A DNA stretch of 64,000 bases from Tomocerus qinae (Eukaryota > Arthropoda > Collembola > Entomobryomorpha > Tomoceridae). A program made the translations under genes and the position numbers. The notes under the pieces are model-generated. The model was given only the letters and a program-made list of their open reading frames with translations, made no database searches and was not told where the DNA came from. The stretch's first letter is position 1. Each line of letters opens with the position of its first letter. Below, piece after piece: positions 1 to 12,239 of the stretch. The DNA lies in contig CM034546.1 in the NCBI GenBank assembly GCA_020055645.1, positions 7,688,001-7,752,000 on the forward strand. Direction: 5' to 3'.

Positions 1-257
1 GTTTAAAGCTTAAATGCCTTATTATAGTAATTAAAGTTATATATTCCGTATTCCACTGGTTGTATATAATTTTACTTACCTTAATTAAGGGAAAATAATA
101 TTTAAATTCAAGTAAGTAAATAAGGATAATTAAGATAAAATTATTATGTGAGCATAAAAGTACTAATGCAATGTCTAAAATTACTTTGTGTAATAGGTCT
201 ATGATCTCAGAAACACAATAAAGTCCATACAATACAATACAATATAATTTTACTTAC

Positions 258-357
258 CAGTTACATTATCTGCAAATTTCGGCACTGGGGCAGGGTGACA
301 CCACGCAGTGTTAATTATTAGCAATAAACTAGCAACGCAGAACAAAAATTTAGACAT
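258..357 (-). CDS. 5' exon of a secreted protein gene (partial, runs out of window)
   Basis: On the minus strand an ATG at 357 opens a 100-nt exon that ends in a consensus donor (G|GTAAGT, GT at 257-256). It encodes a short Met-Ser-Lys start, a hydrophobic core (FLFCVASLLLIINTAWC) and then a proline-rich mature start (HPAPVPKFADN). This is a classical signal peptide with likely cleavage after the Cys/His region. The exon ends in phase 1, so the rest of the gene must lie at lower coordinates. No recognisable acceptor and exon is visible in the 257 bases left of it, so the gene continues outside the window. A TATA box sits 83-90 bp upstream of the ATG. The family cannot be named from 33 residues. 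Confidence 0.6.
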
Positions 358-1802
358 TTTAAAGTCGTTAGTGAATTCGCGATTTCTGTTGATTGCCAAA
401 GAAATGTTCACTTTGAGTGTCAAACTGTTTGGTGTCGATTTATATATTGAACATCTGAAGTGCCTTCAAAACTGAAGCTCTTCAAAGATACTGAGTGACA
501 CAATACACACTAAATTAACAATTCGTTTGAAACAAGTCCATATGACTTTTCAGCAAAACTTTTGTTGATAACAGATAATATCACAAAACATCTTTAAGTA
601 GCAGTCAGTTTATATATTACCGAAATATATAAAATGACTGGATATTTAAATAACGAAGCTTTCAAGCTTCATAAAGAATTACACAACTTCAACATACAGT
701 TACGATCTTGATGTGCAGTGGTGTTATTATTAATACAAACAGTAATCACTGGTATACAGTACAATGTATAGCATAATTAATTGATAATAATAATAGATAA
801 TAAATTAAATTGTGACATGGCTGCACTGATAGTTTCATTTTTCATTAAACTTTCATTTCTACAGAACACACATTATCAAATTGAAGTAGTGGTCTCATCA
901 TATCATTATCAGTTTATAAATAACTCAAAGGTATTAAATTGTTTTCACTTATAATAATTGACATTCAATTGTGCTTCAATAAAAAACAGTCCTACTTTTT
1001 TGTGTTTAACCATGGTAATTTTTAATTTGATTAGTTTTATCTTTTAATTTTGAAAATATTTAAAACAGACTGGTTTTGATTATTGGTATCAAAAGTCAAA
1101 CCCCGACCTTTCTGAATTTTTATCCACCATCCATCTCTTGTCAGACGTTTCGGAAATTATATTATTGTTATTTGTGATAATAATGTTAAACTTATAACGC
1201 TGGAGTTATAATTAAATTTCATTAATTTTCCATTACTGCGAGTATGCCTAACCTAATAAAACCTACATCAACCTATTTATGTAAATGTATACTCACAGCG
1301 GAAAATCTACCTAGGTTTAACCTTCTTCCTACGGAATGAATTTTTAAGGATAGTAATGTGAGAATAATGGGCTGAGAATAATGATAGAGATGAGATGATA
1401 TAGTTTAGGTTTTATTAGGTTAGGCTTAGCCAAGTTATGAGATTGCAGGTGATTACTCTTAGTAAGTTTTGGTTGGATACTGTATAAACACAAAATGTGG
1501 TACTCAAAAGGTTAAAGCAAAGGTTGTAAGATGTAATGCAAATAATATGGTGATACGTGAAAATATATGGTAATGGGTAAAACAAAATCCCAATAGAACT
1601 AGAATACTGTAAGGTAATTTACTAGTACTTTTAATACAAATGAAGCTGAAAATCATTTTAAATGGGAATGGCATTTTCAAATTTCATTTCTAGTCTAAAA
1701 TAAAGGACAGAAATAGCTACATTAAAAAGAACGTAGAAAATAGTTTATTTTCACATCAACAAGTTTCGTGACTTTATAGTGTATATTGTAACATGCTTCA
1801 AT
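358..1802. other. Intergenic, no gene recognised
   Basis: Apart from the TATA box at 440-447 this is AT-rich DNA with short ORFs only. No tRNA, domain or terminal inverted repeat was recognised. Confidence 0.5.
440..447 (-). promoter_or_regulatory. TATA box of the 5'-exon gene at 258-357
   Basis: The minus strand reads TATATAAA here. It is spaced so that a start site about 30 bp downstream (near 410-415, where an initiator-like TCAAAGT occurs) leaves a short 5' UTR before the ATG at 357. The spacing supports it; there is no experimental evidence. Confidence 0.5.
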
Positions 1803-4055
1803 TTATTGTTTAAGGAGATTTTGAAGTGAAAAAGAGGGGATACAATGGATACAATAGTAAATTCCAGTTAATATTCTATTTACTGTGGTTCTTAGAATTC
1901 CCCAAAAGTCGCAAAACAATAACCACAATTTTCTTCTGAAATACACTAAAATTTCTGAAACAAACGCTATTGAGGATGGTAGGAGAATACATGCACCAAT
2001 AACAAATATTGTACCAATATTGGAATTAAGAAAAGTTAAAGGCCGAGGTGGACTTCTTAGCCAACATGTCCGGCATCTGGTAAAATTATGTGACTTAATG
2101 TTATCAATCCAGAAATCAAAAAGTCCAGATTGTTTCACAACGAACAAGTTTTGTCTCACACGTGCAGTAAGCATAGGAATTTTAGCAGTATTGATCACCA
2201 CATAAAATGATATTGGAATAATAGCATTTTCTTCCTGTCCATAATATAAAGTTTTAACTGGTTGAACTCCTCCGCTCTCAGGATTCCAATGTGAATCATT
2301 TAGAAATCGATGCATAGTAGACTTTGATACAATCATTGCAGAATTATTGCATTGTGAAATCCACCTGTAAGGACTAATGTAAGGAAATCCTGGAGGGAAT
2401 TGAAGTGTATTGAAAATTTTCATTACAAATCGTAACCTCGAAGTCAACTGTCGAAAAAAGAAGTCACCGTAATGCTCTAATTGATACGAATTAACAACTT
2501 TAAAAGTACGATGGAAATCATAGTCAAAAATGTTTTCTAATTTTCTATATTTCAAGTTCATGGTTTGCAAGGTTTCCAGAATTGTGGTTTCGTTGTACTC
2601 CTTAAAATGCCTACGTTTCATTTGTTTACCGTGTTCATAATGATACAATTGTAAAAATCGGAATTGTAGTATTCCTGATAATTGGAATGGTTCGAACTCA
2701 CTTGTTCCGTGCAAAGCACCGAAAGTGGAAATTTCAGATAGGTTTGCCAACTGTTCGAAAGATTCAATTTGCTTCACAGGACGTGGCTCAACTAAATCTG
2801 TAGTGACGATTCCTTTGTAGGCATTTGTTAACACAACAAACATTAGAAGAAAAGGGCCGATAACTAATTTGATCCAAGCTTTTTTATTAGCTTCTTCTGA
2901 TAGAGAATAACTGATTTCTAACAGATATGCATAGCAGATGAGTAGAAACGGGTCACTTTTATCTTCTTTGTAAAATGTGATCCCGTGAAGAAAGACGATG
3001 ACAAGCAAAACGGAAATGATAATACCAATCCAAGCATGAATTTGATAAGGTCTACTGTAGCCATAGAAGGAAAGACTTTCGTCTTCTAAAACAACACAAG
3101 ATATAAAATTGTAAGAATCTTCCGTTGTTGGAATTACTAGATTATGAGGTTTTCCATTAATTTCGGTGTCAAAAGTTTGCCGTTGAAAGTAAATGTCCAG
3201 AATTTGATTATAATGCGAAATGTCGCATTTTAACCAATATCCTATTGTGGAATTCGGGAAATTATGAAATATAATCGAAGTAATTACAACCGGCATTCCA
3301 TATTTTATATTGAAATTTTGGTTTGTTATATAGGCATCACGAAGCGGTGGCCCACAATAATCGGTATTATCATCTTCATAGTTTTTATCGATTATGATCG
3401 GCGATATTGTTTTTCCAATATTGCTATTCTTTATGAAGTATTCCATTGCCAATTGACGCATTTGTTTTTCATAGCAATTCAATCCTGTACATAATGATAT
3501 CATAGTATACGTATAAGAACCAAGAACATCTTCTTGTACTGGGCAAAAATAATAAACATCGTCATTTGCATCTGACCAAGATAAAATAAACCAAGGTCTA
3601 TGTATAATAAGACTATTTAAAGTCAATTTTGCTACATGCAAAACTTCTTGTTGGACAAGCTTCGCAAGAATGTAGACAGAAGAGTGTTCCGCAAAATTAT
3701 ACCACTTTATAGTGACACCTTCACTTAGAAACGTCCGATCCAAGTCAGTGAAATAACCAAAATCCACAAAATCCGATAATACAGTCATATTTACATTAAC
3801 AATTATATTAGCTAAGCACACCATTCGAACTTGCAGTTTCAAACTGATAAATTTGAGGTTTTCGCTGTTTGTTATTGCATGTGGAATGTCCATTTCTTGA
3901 AGCTGCAGATTTTGGATTTTTTCCTGTTCTGGGTAAACCTTAGATTGCTGGAGGACAACATTCACGTAACATTTCTTTTCGAAAAGCGCCACGTCATTTA
4001 TTTGCCACCCTGAGGATAAACCGATAATGAGAAACAAGACACCAAACGGGGCCAT
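1803..4055 (-). CDS. Divergent ionotropic receptor (IR), intact, intronless
   Basis: This is a single 750-codon reading frame starting at a true ATG with a signal peptide (residues 1-17, core FGVLFLIIGLSSGW). A long extracellular N-terminal part contains paired cysteines. A ligand-gated ion channel block follows: TM1 about 341-361 (AWIGIIISVLLVIVFLHG), a hydrophobic pore segment about 370-388, and TM about 395-415 running into NAYKGIVTTDLVEPRP. That last stretch matches the conserved IR/iGluR sequence after the pore helix leading to ligand-binding lobe S2. A last TM lies near residues 680-710, before a basic cytoplasmic tail. Arthropod IRs are chemosensory cation channels of dendritic membranes; a divergent IR usually needs a co-receptor. 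The length and topology fit, and no introns or lesions are seen. The closest relative is the adjacent 6250-8510 copy. The ligand is unknown. Confidence 0.8.
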   Translation of the reverse strand: MAPFGVLFLIIGLSSGWQINDVALFEKKCYVNVVLQQSKVYPEQEKIQNLQLQEMDIPHAITNSENLKFISLKLQVRMVCLANIIVNVNMTVLSDFVDFGYFTDLDRTFLSEGVTIKWYNFAEHSSVYILAKLVQQEVLHVAKLTLNSLIIHRPWFILSWSDANDDVYYFCPVQEDVLGSYTYTMISLCTGLNCYEKQMRQLAMEYFIKNSNIGKTISPIIIDKNYEDDNTDYCGPPLRDAYITNQNFNIKYGMPVVITSIIFHNFPNSTIGYWLKCDISHYNQILDIYFQRQTFDTEINGKPHNLVIPTTEDSYNFISCVVLEDESLSFYGYSRPYQIHAWIGIIISVLLVIVFLHGITFYKEDKSDPFLLICYAYLLEISYSLSEEANKKAWIKLVIGPFLLMFVVLTNAYKGIVTTDLVEPRPVKQIESFEQLANLSEISTFGALHGTSEFEPFQLSGILQFRFLQLYHYEHGKQMKRRHFKEYNETTILETLQTMNLKYRKLENIFDYDFHRTFKVVNSYQLEHYGDFFFRQLTSRLRFVMKIFNTLQFPPGFPYISPYRWISQCNNSAMIVSKSTMHRFLNDSHWNPESGGVQPVKTLYYGQEENAIIPISFYVVINTAKIPMLTARVRQNLFVVKQSGLFDFWIDNIKSHNFTRCRTCWLRSPPRPLTFLNSNIGTIFVIGACILLPSSIAFVSEILVYFRRKLWLLFCDFWGILRTTVNRILTGIYYCIHCIPSFSLQNLLKQ

Positions 4056-6249
4056 AATTTTGCTAGTTTATTGTTTATAATTTTGTCTTATAACCAGCAG
4101 TTCCCTTGTTTCGGGTTCAGCGGTGAATAGTAACGATGGTTATTATCAATAGACGTTAATACTACCGCTCCCTGTTTCATAAAACGTTTTGACAATGACA
4201 ATTATCAAAACGACAACGTGATTTCTTGACTTTTACTTTGAAAATCTCCAGATTTGATTATTTTTTGAGAGCAATAACTACGATTACTGACAAAATTGTC
4301 ACAAAGTCAAATAAAAATTGACAGAATTCAACTGCTGTCTTACACCTTCGTTTATGATTACTGTGTGTGAAATGTGGCTTTCTAATAGCAAACTTTTTCT
4401 AGAACAAATAGTACATAGAAAAGTTTGAAGCAAAATAATTCAAATATTTAATAATTATTAATTCCGATTTAGCGGTACTTTAACAACTACTCAAAATATA
4501 TTAATGAATACTTAAGTATTATATTTTTTGTTATTATTCGCATTTTGAACGTTAAAAAACAATGATAGTGCAACTTCCAAACCTCGGCTCGGGTTTAAAT
4601 TGAATAGAAGGTAGGAATTGAGAAGGGAATTATTCTGAGTAGATAATATTATATTCACATTCTGTGTGCAAAATTAGTCATCGTATTGGCAGTTTTAATA
4701 TACGGAATAGCCCTACTATCTGTGTTTGCCTTTCTCAAAGTATTTCGTGGAAACCAGTATGTATATTCTAACATTCGTGATACTTCTGTTTACCTGAGGT
4801 TTGCTACGTCGATGCTCATCGTCTTGTTCCGAATCAAAACAAGGTTTCTTAAATACCGGTATAAAGCATAATATGATATTGTAATTTTGAAATTATGCCT
4901 TATGAAAATGTAGAACTGTTTATCGCTTAGAAATTTGAAGTTATTTGAAATATGGCAGAAAATTATTAGAAACAGTTATAACCATCAGTATCTTGTTTTG
5001 AGAATGGAAACTGAAAAAATTACACCAGGTTTGATAGTTATATTTCTAATCTAATTACAATATAATAGATAGCTTCTAAAAATTGTTTAGGGGGTACTTG
5101 TGCATTCTAAATCACATTTGTAGAAAACATAACAGAGTTGTCATTTCGCATAATAGGTTTCACGATTTAAATATTAATCTTACTAATAATTGTAGGCATA
5201 TTTTCAATTATTAAATATTTTATAATAATTTAAAAGAAATGCTCCAAACATTTGGCTTCATTTTGTAAAAAAGTGTTTAGTAAAAATGTAATTATTTAAT
5301 CCATACATCATTTTCTTTCAAGTAATTTATCAAGAAATCCTGTTTGCATGATATTCGTCCTGATAGGAAAATATTATAATACTGTTATAGATGCCAACTA
5401 TCACATTGTACAAGAAAAGCCTTTTCTTTTGTGTGGAGGAGAATACAATGTAAAAGCCCCTGACATTTGTCCTTGTAATATATTATATATGTTCAGGACA
5501 TTTGACCTTGTTATATTATATATACATATTATTATATGACTATGACATTCCGGTTAGCTTATCTTGTATAAGTTGTCTGGCAAACACGCAATAGCTCCAT
5601 CGGTCAGAAACTCCACGGTGATGTGATGAGTATAAACACAATTGTTTGGGATATCTGCAAGTATAGAATTCGACATAATTGAAGGTAAAGGAAACACAAA
5701 TTCTATGGTTGACGGAGATTTAATATGAGGCTCCGGTACAGTGTCACAGAATAATTTTTACTCTAAATATCGCTATTGTCGTAAAGGTATGTTATGAGTA
5801 AGTAAGAAATAGATCCCAAGGGATTCAAGGTGCCGGTTCAGGGTAAGATGGGGGACTGCATTATGGAGATAAGGTACATAAAACAAAGATAAATGGAACA
5901 TTAGAGGCGACAATGCGAGCTGAGATTTATACTGTTTTTATTAATACTAGGTTGATCAGGATTTATTTATATAGGGAAAATGACCACATACCAGCAGAAG
6001 TTTTGATGATCATAATATAATATAGTGACATAACATAAAAAACAGAACTCTTTTATAAAAAAGGGGGCAAATAAACTAGTTACTTGCATACTATACTGAC
6101 TAATAGTTATTAATTATTAACCTAACAGGATATTGTTAATAAATCAGTACGGTGAGTATTTATATCACTTATCTCACAAGTAGCATTTATCTCACAACAA
6201 CAACTTTCTTGCATTTATTGCATATTTTGATATCATGTAGGACGCCTGC
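4056..6249. other. IR-A upstream region, left copy of a tandem duplication
   Basis: No gene is recognised. The stretch is clearly related to 8511-10210: for example TGATATTCGTCCTGATA near 5350 and 9745, and the GGCAAACACGCAATAGCTCC type block near 5580 and 9950. The duplicated unit is therefore IR gene plus about 1.6 kb of upstream DNA. The 61-codon ORF at 4686-4871 has a decayed counterpart at 9150-9330 with stops, so it is probably not coding. Confidence 0.6.
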
Positions 6250-8510
6250 TTATTGTTTAAGGAGTCTTTGAAAAGAAAAAGAGGGGATATAATGGATGCA
6301 ATAGTAAATTCCGGTGATTATTCTACTAACTGTGGTTCCTAAAATTGCCCAAAAGTCGCAAAACAATGACCACAATTTTCTTCTTAAATACACTATAATT
6401 TCTGAAACAAACGATATTGAGGATGGTAGGAGAATACACGCACCAATAACAAATATTGTACCAATATTGGAATTAAGAAAAGTTAAAGGCCGAGGTGGAC
6501 TTCTCAGCCAACATGTCCGGCATCTGATAAAATTATGTGACTTAATGTTATCAATCCAGAAATCAAAAAGGCCAGATTGTTTCACAACGAACAAGTTTTG
6601 TCTCACACGTGCAGTAAGCATAGGAATTTTAGCAGTGTTGATCACCACATAAAACGATATTGGAATAATAGAATTTTCTTCCTGTCCATAATATAAAGTT
6701 TTGACTGGCTGAACCCCTCCATTCTCAGGATTCCAATGTGAATCATTAAGAAATCGATGCACAGTAGACTTTGACACAATCATTGCAGAGTTATTACATT
6801 GCGAAATCCACTTGTAAGGACTAATGTAAGGAAATCCTGGAGGGAATTGAAGCGTATTGAAAATTTTTATTACAAATCGTAACGGCGAAGACAAATTACG
6901 TATTCTGTTACCATCGTAATAATGACGATACGAATTAGTTACTTTAAATATGTCGGCTAAATCATAGTCAAAAATGGTTTCTAATTTTCTGTATTTTAAA
7001 TTTATGGTTTGCAAGGCATCCAGAATTGTAGTTTGGTTGTACTCCTTAAAATGCTTAAATTTCATTTCTTTGTTACATATACGGTGATACACTATTAAAA
7101 GTGTTAATTGTACTAGTTCTGATAATTGGAAAGGTTCGAACTCATTTGTGTCTAGCAAAGCACCAAAAGTGGAAATTTCAGATAGGTTTGCTAACTGTTC
7201 AATAGATTCAATTTGCTTCACAGGTCGTGGCTCAACCAAATCTGTAGTGACGATTCCTTTATAGGCATTTGTTAATACAACAAACATTAGAAGAAAAGGG
7301 CCGATAACTAATTTGATCCAAGCTTTTTTATTACCTTCTTCTGATAGAGAATAACTGATTTCTAACAGATATGCATAACAGATGAGAAGAAATGGGCCGC
7401 TTTTATCTTTTTTGTAAAATGTTATCCCGTGAAGAACAACGATGACAAGCAAAACGGAAATGATAATACCAATCCAAGCATGAGTTTTATAAGGTCGAAT
7501 GTAGCCATAGAACGAAAGACTTTCGTCTTCTAAAACAACACACGAAATAAAATTGTAAGAATCTTCCGTTGTTGGAATTAGAATATGATAAGATTCTCCA
7601 TATTTGTAAATGTCGACATTTTCTACTTGAAAGTAAATGTCCAAAACTTTTTCATAATCTTGTGAATCTTGGCATAACCCATTCCAACACCCTATTGTTG
7701 AGTTCTGGAAATTATGAAATATAATCGAAGTAATTACAACCGGCATTCCATATTCTATATTGAAATTTTGGTTTGTTATATAGGCATCACGAAGCGGTGG
7801 TCCACAATAATCAGGTTGATCCTGCTCATTGCTATCGTCGTTTATTAAAGGTGACATTGTTTTTGCAATGTTGCTTTTAATTATGAAATTTCCCATCGCC
7901 ATTTGACGCATTTGTTTCTCATAGCAATTTATTCCTGAGCATAGAGATATAATGGACATTGCATACAAATATGAATCAGAACCATCTTCTTGTACTGGAC
8001 ACAAATAATACAAGTCGTCATTGTCACTTGACCAGGATAAAATAAACCAAGGTCTATGTATAATAAGACTATTTAAAATCGAATTAGCAAAATCCAAAAC
8101 ATCTTTTTGAACAAGCATCGCAAGCATGTAGACAGAAGAATGCTCCGCGAAGCTGTACCCCTTTAAATTGACACCTTCATATAAAAAATTCTTGTTCTTG
8201 TCAGTGAAATCCACAAATCTGGATAATGCAGTCAAATCAAATCAGCATTCACTACTATATTAATTAAGCACACCATTCGAACTTGAAGTTTCAAACTGAT
8301 AAATTTGCGATTTTTTATGTTTGTAATGGCGTGTGGAATGTCCACTTCTTGAAGCTGTAGATTTAGAACTTTTACCTGTTCTCGATAAACCTCAGATTGT
8401 TGGAGGACAACATTCAAAAAGCATTTCTTTTCCAAATGCGCCACATCTTTAATTTCCCATCCTGAGGACAGTCCAACAATGGGAAGGATAAAAATACAAA
8501 ACAGAATCAT
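6250..8510 (-). pseudogene. Divergent ionotropic receptor broken by a 5-bp duplication
   Basis: This is a close paralogue of the 1803-4055 receptor. The N-terminal part (8232-8510, ATG at 8510, signal peptide core FCIFILPIVGLSSGW) and the rest (6250-8235) are in different frames. At the junction the plus strand reads CAAATCAAAT (8233-8242), a perfect tandem copy of 5 bases. The intact paralogue has no such duplication. The extra 5 bases create a TGA and shift the frame. Downstream the channel block is fully open and highly similar: TM1 with HAWIGIIISVLLVIVVLHG, the WIKLVIGPFLLMFVV helix, NAYKGIVTTDLVEP, and the last TM with IGTIFVIGACILLPSSI. The lesion must be recent, may be polymorphic, or could be an assembly error. 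Without it the receptor would be about 750 residues. Confidence 0.75.
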
Positions 8511-10253
8511 ATTTGTTAGTCACTGTTTAATAGTTTATAAATATGTCTTATAAACGGTAGTTCCCTTGTTTTGGGTTCAGGAATGACTAGTATAGGTAGT
8601 TATTTATTACCTTTAGACTAAAACACTTCTGGGCTATAATTCATAAAACACTTGACAAATAAAATTGTCTACACTTCTAAATTTTTTTGGGTCTCCGTTT
8701 CATTAACATTATTTCGACAGTTGAAACCAACAGGCAACGAGATTTATTGACTTTCATACTTGGAAAATTTATTTAGAGAGATTTAATTTTTTGAGAGAAA
8801 GGACAAAGTCAAATCAAAATTGCTAGAGGGTACACATCTTTGTTTATGATTATTCCATGTAAATTCTGGCTTCCCAATAGTTCAATATTTTTTCTAGTAA
8901 ATATTATTTATACACAAAACAGTTTGAAGAAATTTAATTTAAATTCTAATTTTTCATAATTATTAACTACGATTTAGAATTTGTTTAACCACCACTTAAT
9001 ATATATTAATGAATACGTAAAATGAATAACGATGATTAATTTTGGTGTTTTAAACTTTAAAACACAATGTTGGCTAACTAATTCTCAATCCCACTTTTGG
9101 TTTGCACAGAAGTTAGAAATTGGGAAGGAAATAATACTAAGTAGATAGTAAGCCATCGTATTGATAATTTTACTAACAGTAGTAATACTATCCGTGTCTG
9201 TGTCTTGTCTTTATATTGTTCGCGTAAGTTTGCATGTCCTAAATAACTTTCGAGATATTTCTGTTTACTTAAAGTTTGCTCATCGCCTTATTCAGAATCA
9301 AAACAGGGTTCCAAAAAATTTTGGCGTAAAGTAAATGATCTAACGGTTTTGCAATTAATCCTGATGCTTTTTAAAATAAAGAACATTTTATGGCTTTAAT
9401 ATTATTTGAAATTAATATTAGTTGAAATAATGCAGAACAATTTTTAGAAACTATTTAGTAAAGTGTTTTAAAAATAAAAACTGTGACACCAGGTCTAATC
9501 GTTAATTTTCTTATACAATCACAATATAATGGACATTGTCATCAGAGTTCTATTTCAACAGGCTTTTTTACATTTTGCCTATCCACCCAAAAGGTAAAAT
9601 GAGTAAAAGGGTAAAAAGAGCAAAAAGTCTAAATCGTTGTTCTTTTACCCAAATAGATGTCGCATGGATGGCTCTTCAGCCAAAATGATCTTATTCAACT
9701 CATATATAATTTTCTTAAGTAATTGATGAAGAAATCCTGTTTACATGATATTCGTCCTGATAAGGATAAAATATAGAATACTGTAATATATACCAACTAC
9801 AACATTGTACAAGAAATTTTGTGTGGAGTAAAGCCGTGGACATTTGGTCTTGTTATTTATTTTATGTTCAAGATATTTGGCTTGACCCTGTTATATATTA
9901 TGCTTATGACATTGATATGACTGCTTATGACTTATCTTGTATAAATTTTCGGGCAAGCACGAAATAACTCGGTCATTCCACACAACCACGTATCCAGTAG
10001 GGGACAGGGGCGCAGCACTCCCCCCTTAAATCTGAGAAAAAGAGAGAAATTTTTCTAAAAAAGACAAAAAATGTCTTATTTTTGACATTTTTGGTTACGG
10101 CCTCCTTGCCCAAATTTCTGAATACGTGCCTGACTGCACAGACAGAAACTCCACAGTGATCTGCCCCAACACAGTTGTTCGGGCTATCTATAAGTTTAGC
10201 ATTTAACAAAATTTAAGATTTAAAAGTACTCTTTGCGTATATTAGCGTAGGGT
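8511..10253. other. IR-B upstream region, right copy of the tandem duplication
   Basis: It is homologous to 4056-5700 (see that entry) with many small indels. No coding region was recognised. The ORF at 9973-10209 is not conserved in the sister copy. Confidence 0.5.
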
Positions 10254-10395
10254 CAGGGTTGCGGTGGATGAAATAAAATGGATAGTTAAAACTGGACAAA
10301 ATCAATTTCTTCCTGGATAAAATTAATTTCGTCCATGGACAAAACTGGTTTCATCCAGAGCAATTTTCATTTCGTCCGAACAATATACAACCCTG
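10254..10395. mobile_element. hAT-like MITE, copy 1
   Basis: This 142-bp element has ends CAGGGTTG and CAACCCTG. Inside are repeats of the type AATTTCGTCCATGGACAAAA. It is a shorter relative of the element at 48552-48785, which has a perfect 8-bp target duplication. Here the flanks (CGTAGGGT and CTTAGAGG) match only loosely, as expected for an older insertion. No coding capacity. Confidence 0.7.
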
Positions 10396-10928
10396 CTTAG
10401 AGGGTGCTCATTTAGAAGTCCATTTCGGTGGGTATAATGACATCATACAACCATAATATGCCATGTACTAGGCCTTATGAAATTCAAGTGAACTGTGTCA
10501 ATTTTAATCTGTGCCCAAAATGGCCTTCAGTCAAAAATTCACATCGCGCAAATTATTGGTTTGTTTAAAACTTTTCATATTTTTTAATTTCAATTTTTTA
10601 GTGCTTATAACCAAATTTTATTTTATTTCACATTTCTGCTATATGTTTACGTATTTTAAGTACATTTACCAGAACATAATTATTTTGCTGATATTAAGCA
10701 CAATTTTGAAACAATATCTGAGCTTTGCTTATATTATTATGTGTTAGCCGTGTTTGGTTGTTGTAAAAAATAACTAATAATAATTTGTGAAGTTAGAATT
10801 TATTATTCAACAAATTATTCTTTATTTTCTAATTCATTTTTGATTGCAACCCATAAAAACATTAAAAAGGTAATGTATTTGCATCAATATAACACCTGAA
10901 AAATGACATTTAAATAGACTGAAATATT

Positions 10929-12239
10929 TCATGAAATCTGAAGTAAATGAATGGCTGGACGAGAATCTTGCGTGTATTGTTTGGCAGGACTTGAAAACAG
11001 ATCATTATTTACATCATAATATTCGGTGGGTTGGCAATCACTTTCAACGTTTATTTGATATTTATGGGAGTGATCTCTAACAAATATTTTTTTGAAAGAG
11101 TTAGTATTTGAACATGTATTAGCCTGCCACTTCTCTAATTCATCTAAGCTAATTTTAGCATAAACTTTGTATTTCATAATCGCGGTTGGTGGCATATTCC
11201 AATGATGAGCCAAATTAGCATAGTAGTTAACCGGATTGAGGAGAATGGGACCGCGATATTGTAATAAAAATGGTGGAATTTCAGATGTTTTGTAATAATC
11301 TTCAAAAATTATGTGCAAATGTTCAAAATCGGCTATCATGTTTAGAAATTTTTTGAACGCCAAGTAAAAATTATTTTCAGGGACACCTTCACAAGCTTTG
11401 ATTGCAATTAATTCCATTATAAATGACTTTCCATGAAAGTATTCTGTTAAATATATTTTCCCATTCCAATATTTAGCCAAACGAACAACTGAACGTACAA
11501 ATTCAGATTGTCGTTTCCCAAACGATACAGCCTCTTCAGATAATCCACTGTTGTAATAGTAATAATAAATAAAAGGATTTGAAAGTTTTTGAATCTTTAG
11601 AAAAGTTTCCTTGTAATTGCTTGAATTTGGTTTTTCATAGTTTGCAGTTGGAATTATATCAAATCTAATTTCCGAAACCTTTATTTTAATTAGCATTTCT
11701 GTGGTTCCCCTATATTTGTAGTTTTCAAATTTATCCGAATGTTTATTAACTATTTGTTGTAACTCGTGAATGACTTTCTGATGTGGTGGATCGATATTGT
11801 TTATGAAAACAACCACATCAAAATCCGAACTCTTATTTAGTGCTGTGCCCTTTCCGGCACTTCCAGCAATGACATATCTGTCGACTTTATAGTGACTTCT
11901 TTTTACAATTTTGAAAATTTGATTTGCAATTTTTCTTCCTTTTTGATAAAAATTATTTGTTGGTTTAATTTGTAAAGAAAAATGTTGTAGTAAATTGTTT
12001 ATTTCGCATTTTGAATTTGAATAAGATGATCTGGGTAAATCCTAGTGTAAGTAAATTATTTATATTATTATATATTAACAATAATCTTTCTATCAACAAT
12101 CAAATGCGCCAAATAATTTTGTTTAATAGCTATGAAAACATACCTCAGAAATATATTTCGAATCCATTCTTACATTTTGTCCAATCACATATTGTATAGC
12201 AGAAAAGCTATGAAGTATTAACAGTATTAAACGACGCAT
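10929..12239 (-). CDS. Secreted OAS-like nucleotidyltransferase 1 (two exons)
   Basis: Exon 1 (12144-12239, 32 codons) starts at an ATG, encodes a hydrophobic signal peptide (LILLILHSFSAIQYVIG) and ends GAG|GTATGT. Exon 2 (10929-12041) starts after TAG in phase 0; the total is 402 residues. Exon 2 carries the OAS-family core: GSAGKGTAL at about 92-100, the Mg-binding DFD at 105-107 followed by VVVFINN, the third Asp in RFDIIP at about 160, the SVVRLAKYW helix (Arg and Lys matching the RL-K-W substrate-binding helix of OAS), an MEL-IKACEGVPENNF block, and a C-terminal RGPILLNPVNYYANLAHHW matching the OAS RP-ILDP motif. OAS enzymes join ATP into 2'-5' oligoadenylates when bound to dsRNA; that activity here is inference. 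The signal exon implies the ER lumen or outside. The C-terminus is longer than in its relatives. Confidence 0.82.

Noticed and set aside
1885-2205. Plus-strand ORF of 106 codons, with a twin at 6314-6652
   Set aside because: Both lie antisense to the conserved C-terminal channel region of the IR genes. Their similarity simply mirrors the conservation of the receptor.
4686-4871. 61-codon hydrophobic ORF, conserved in part at 9150-9330
   Set aside because: The second copy has stops and frameshifts at the same rate as the flanks, so the similarity is explained by segmental duplication.
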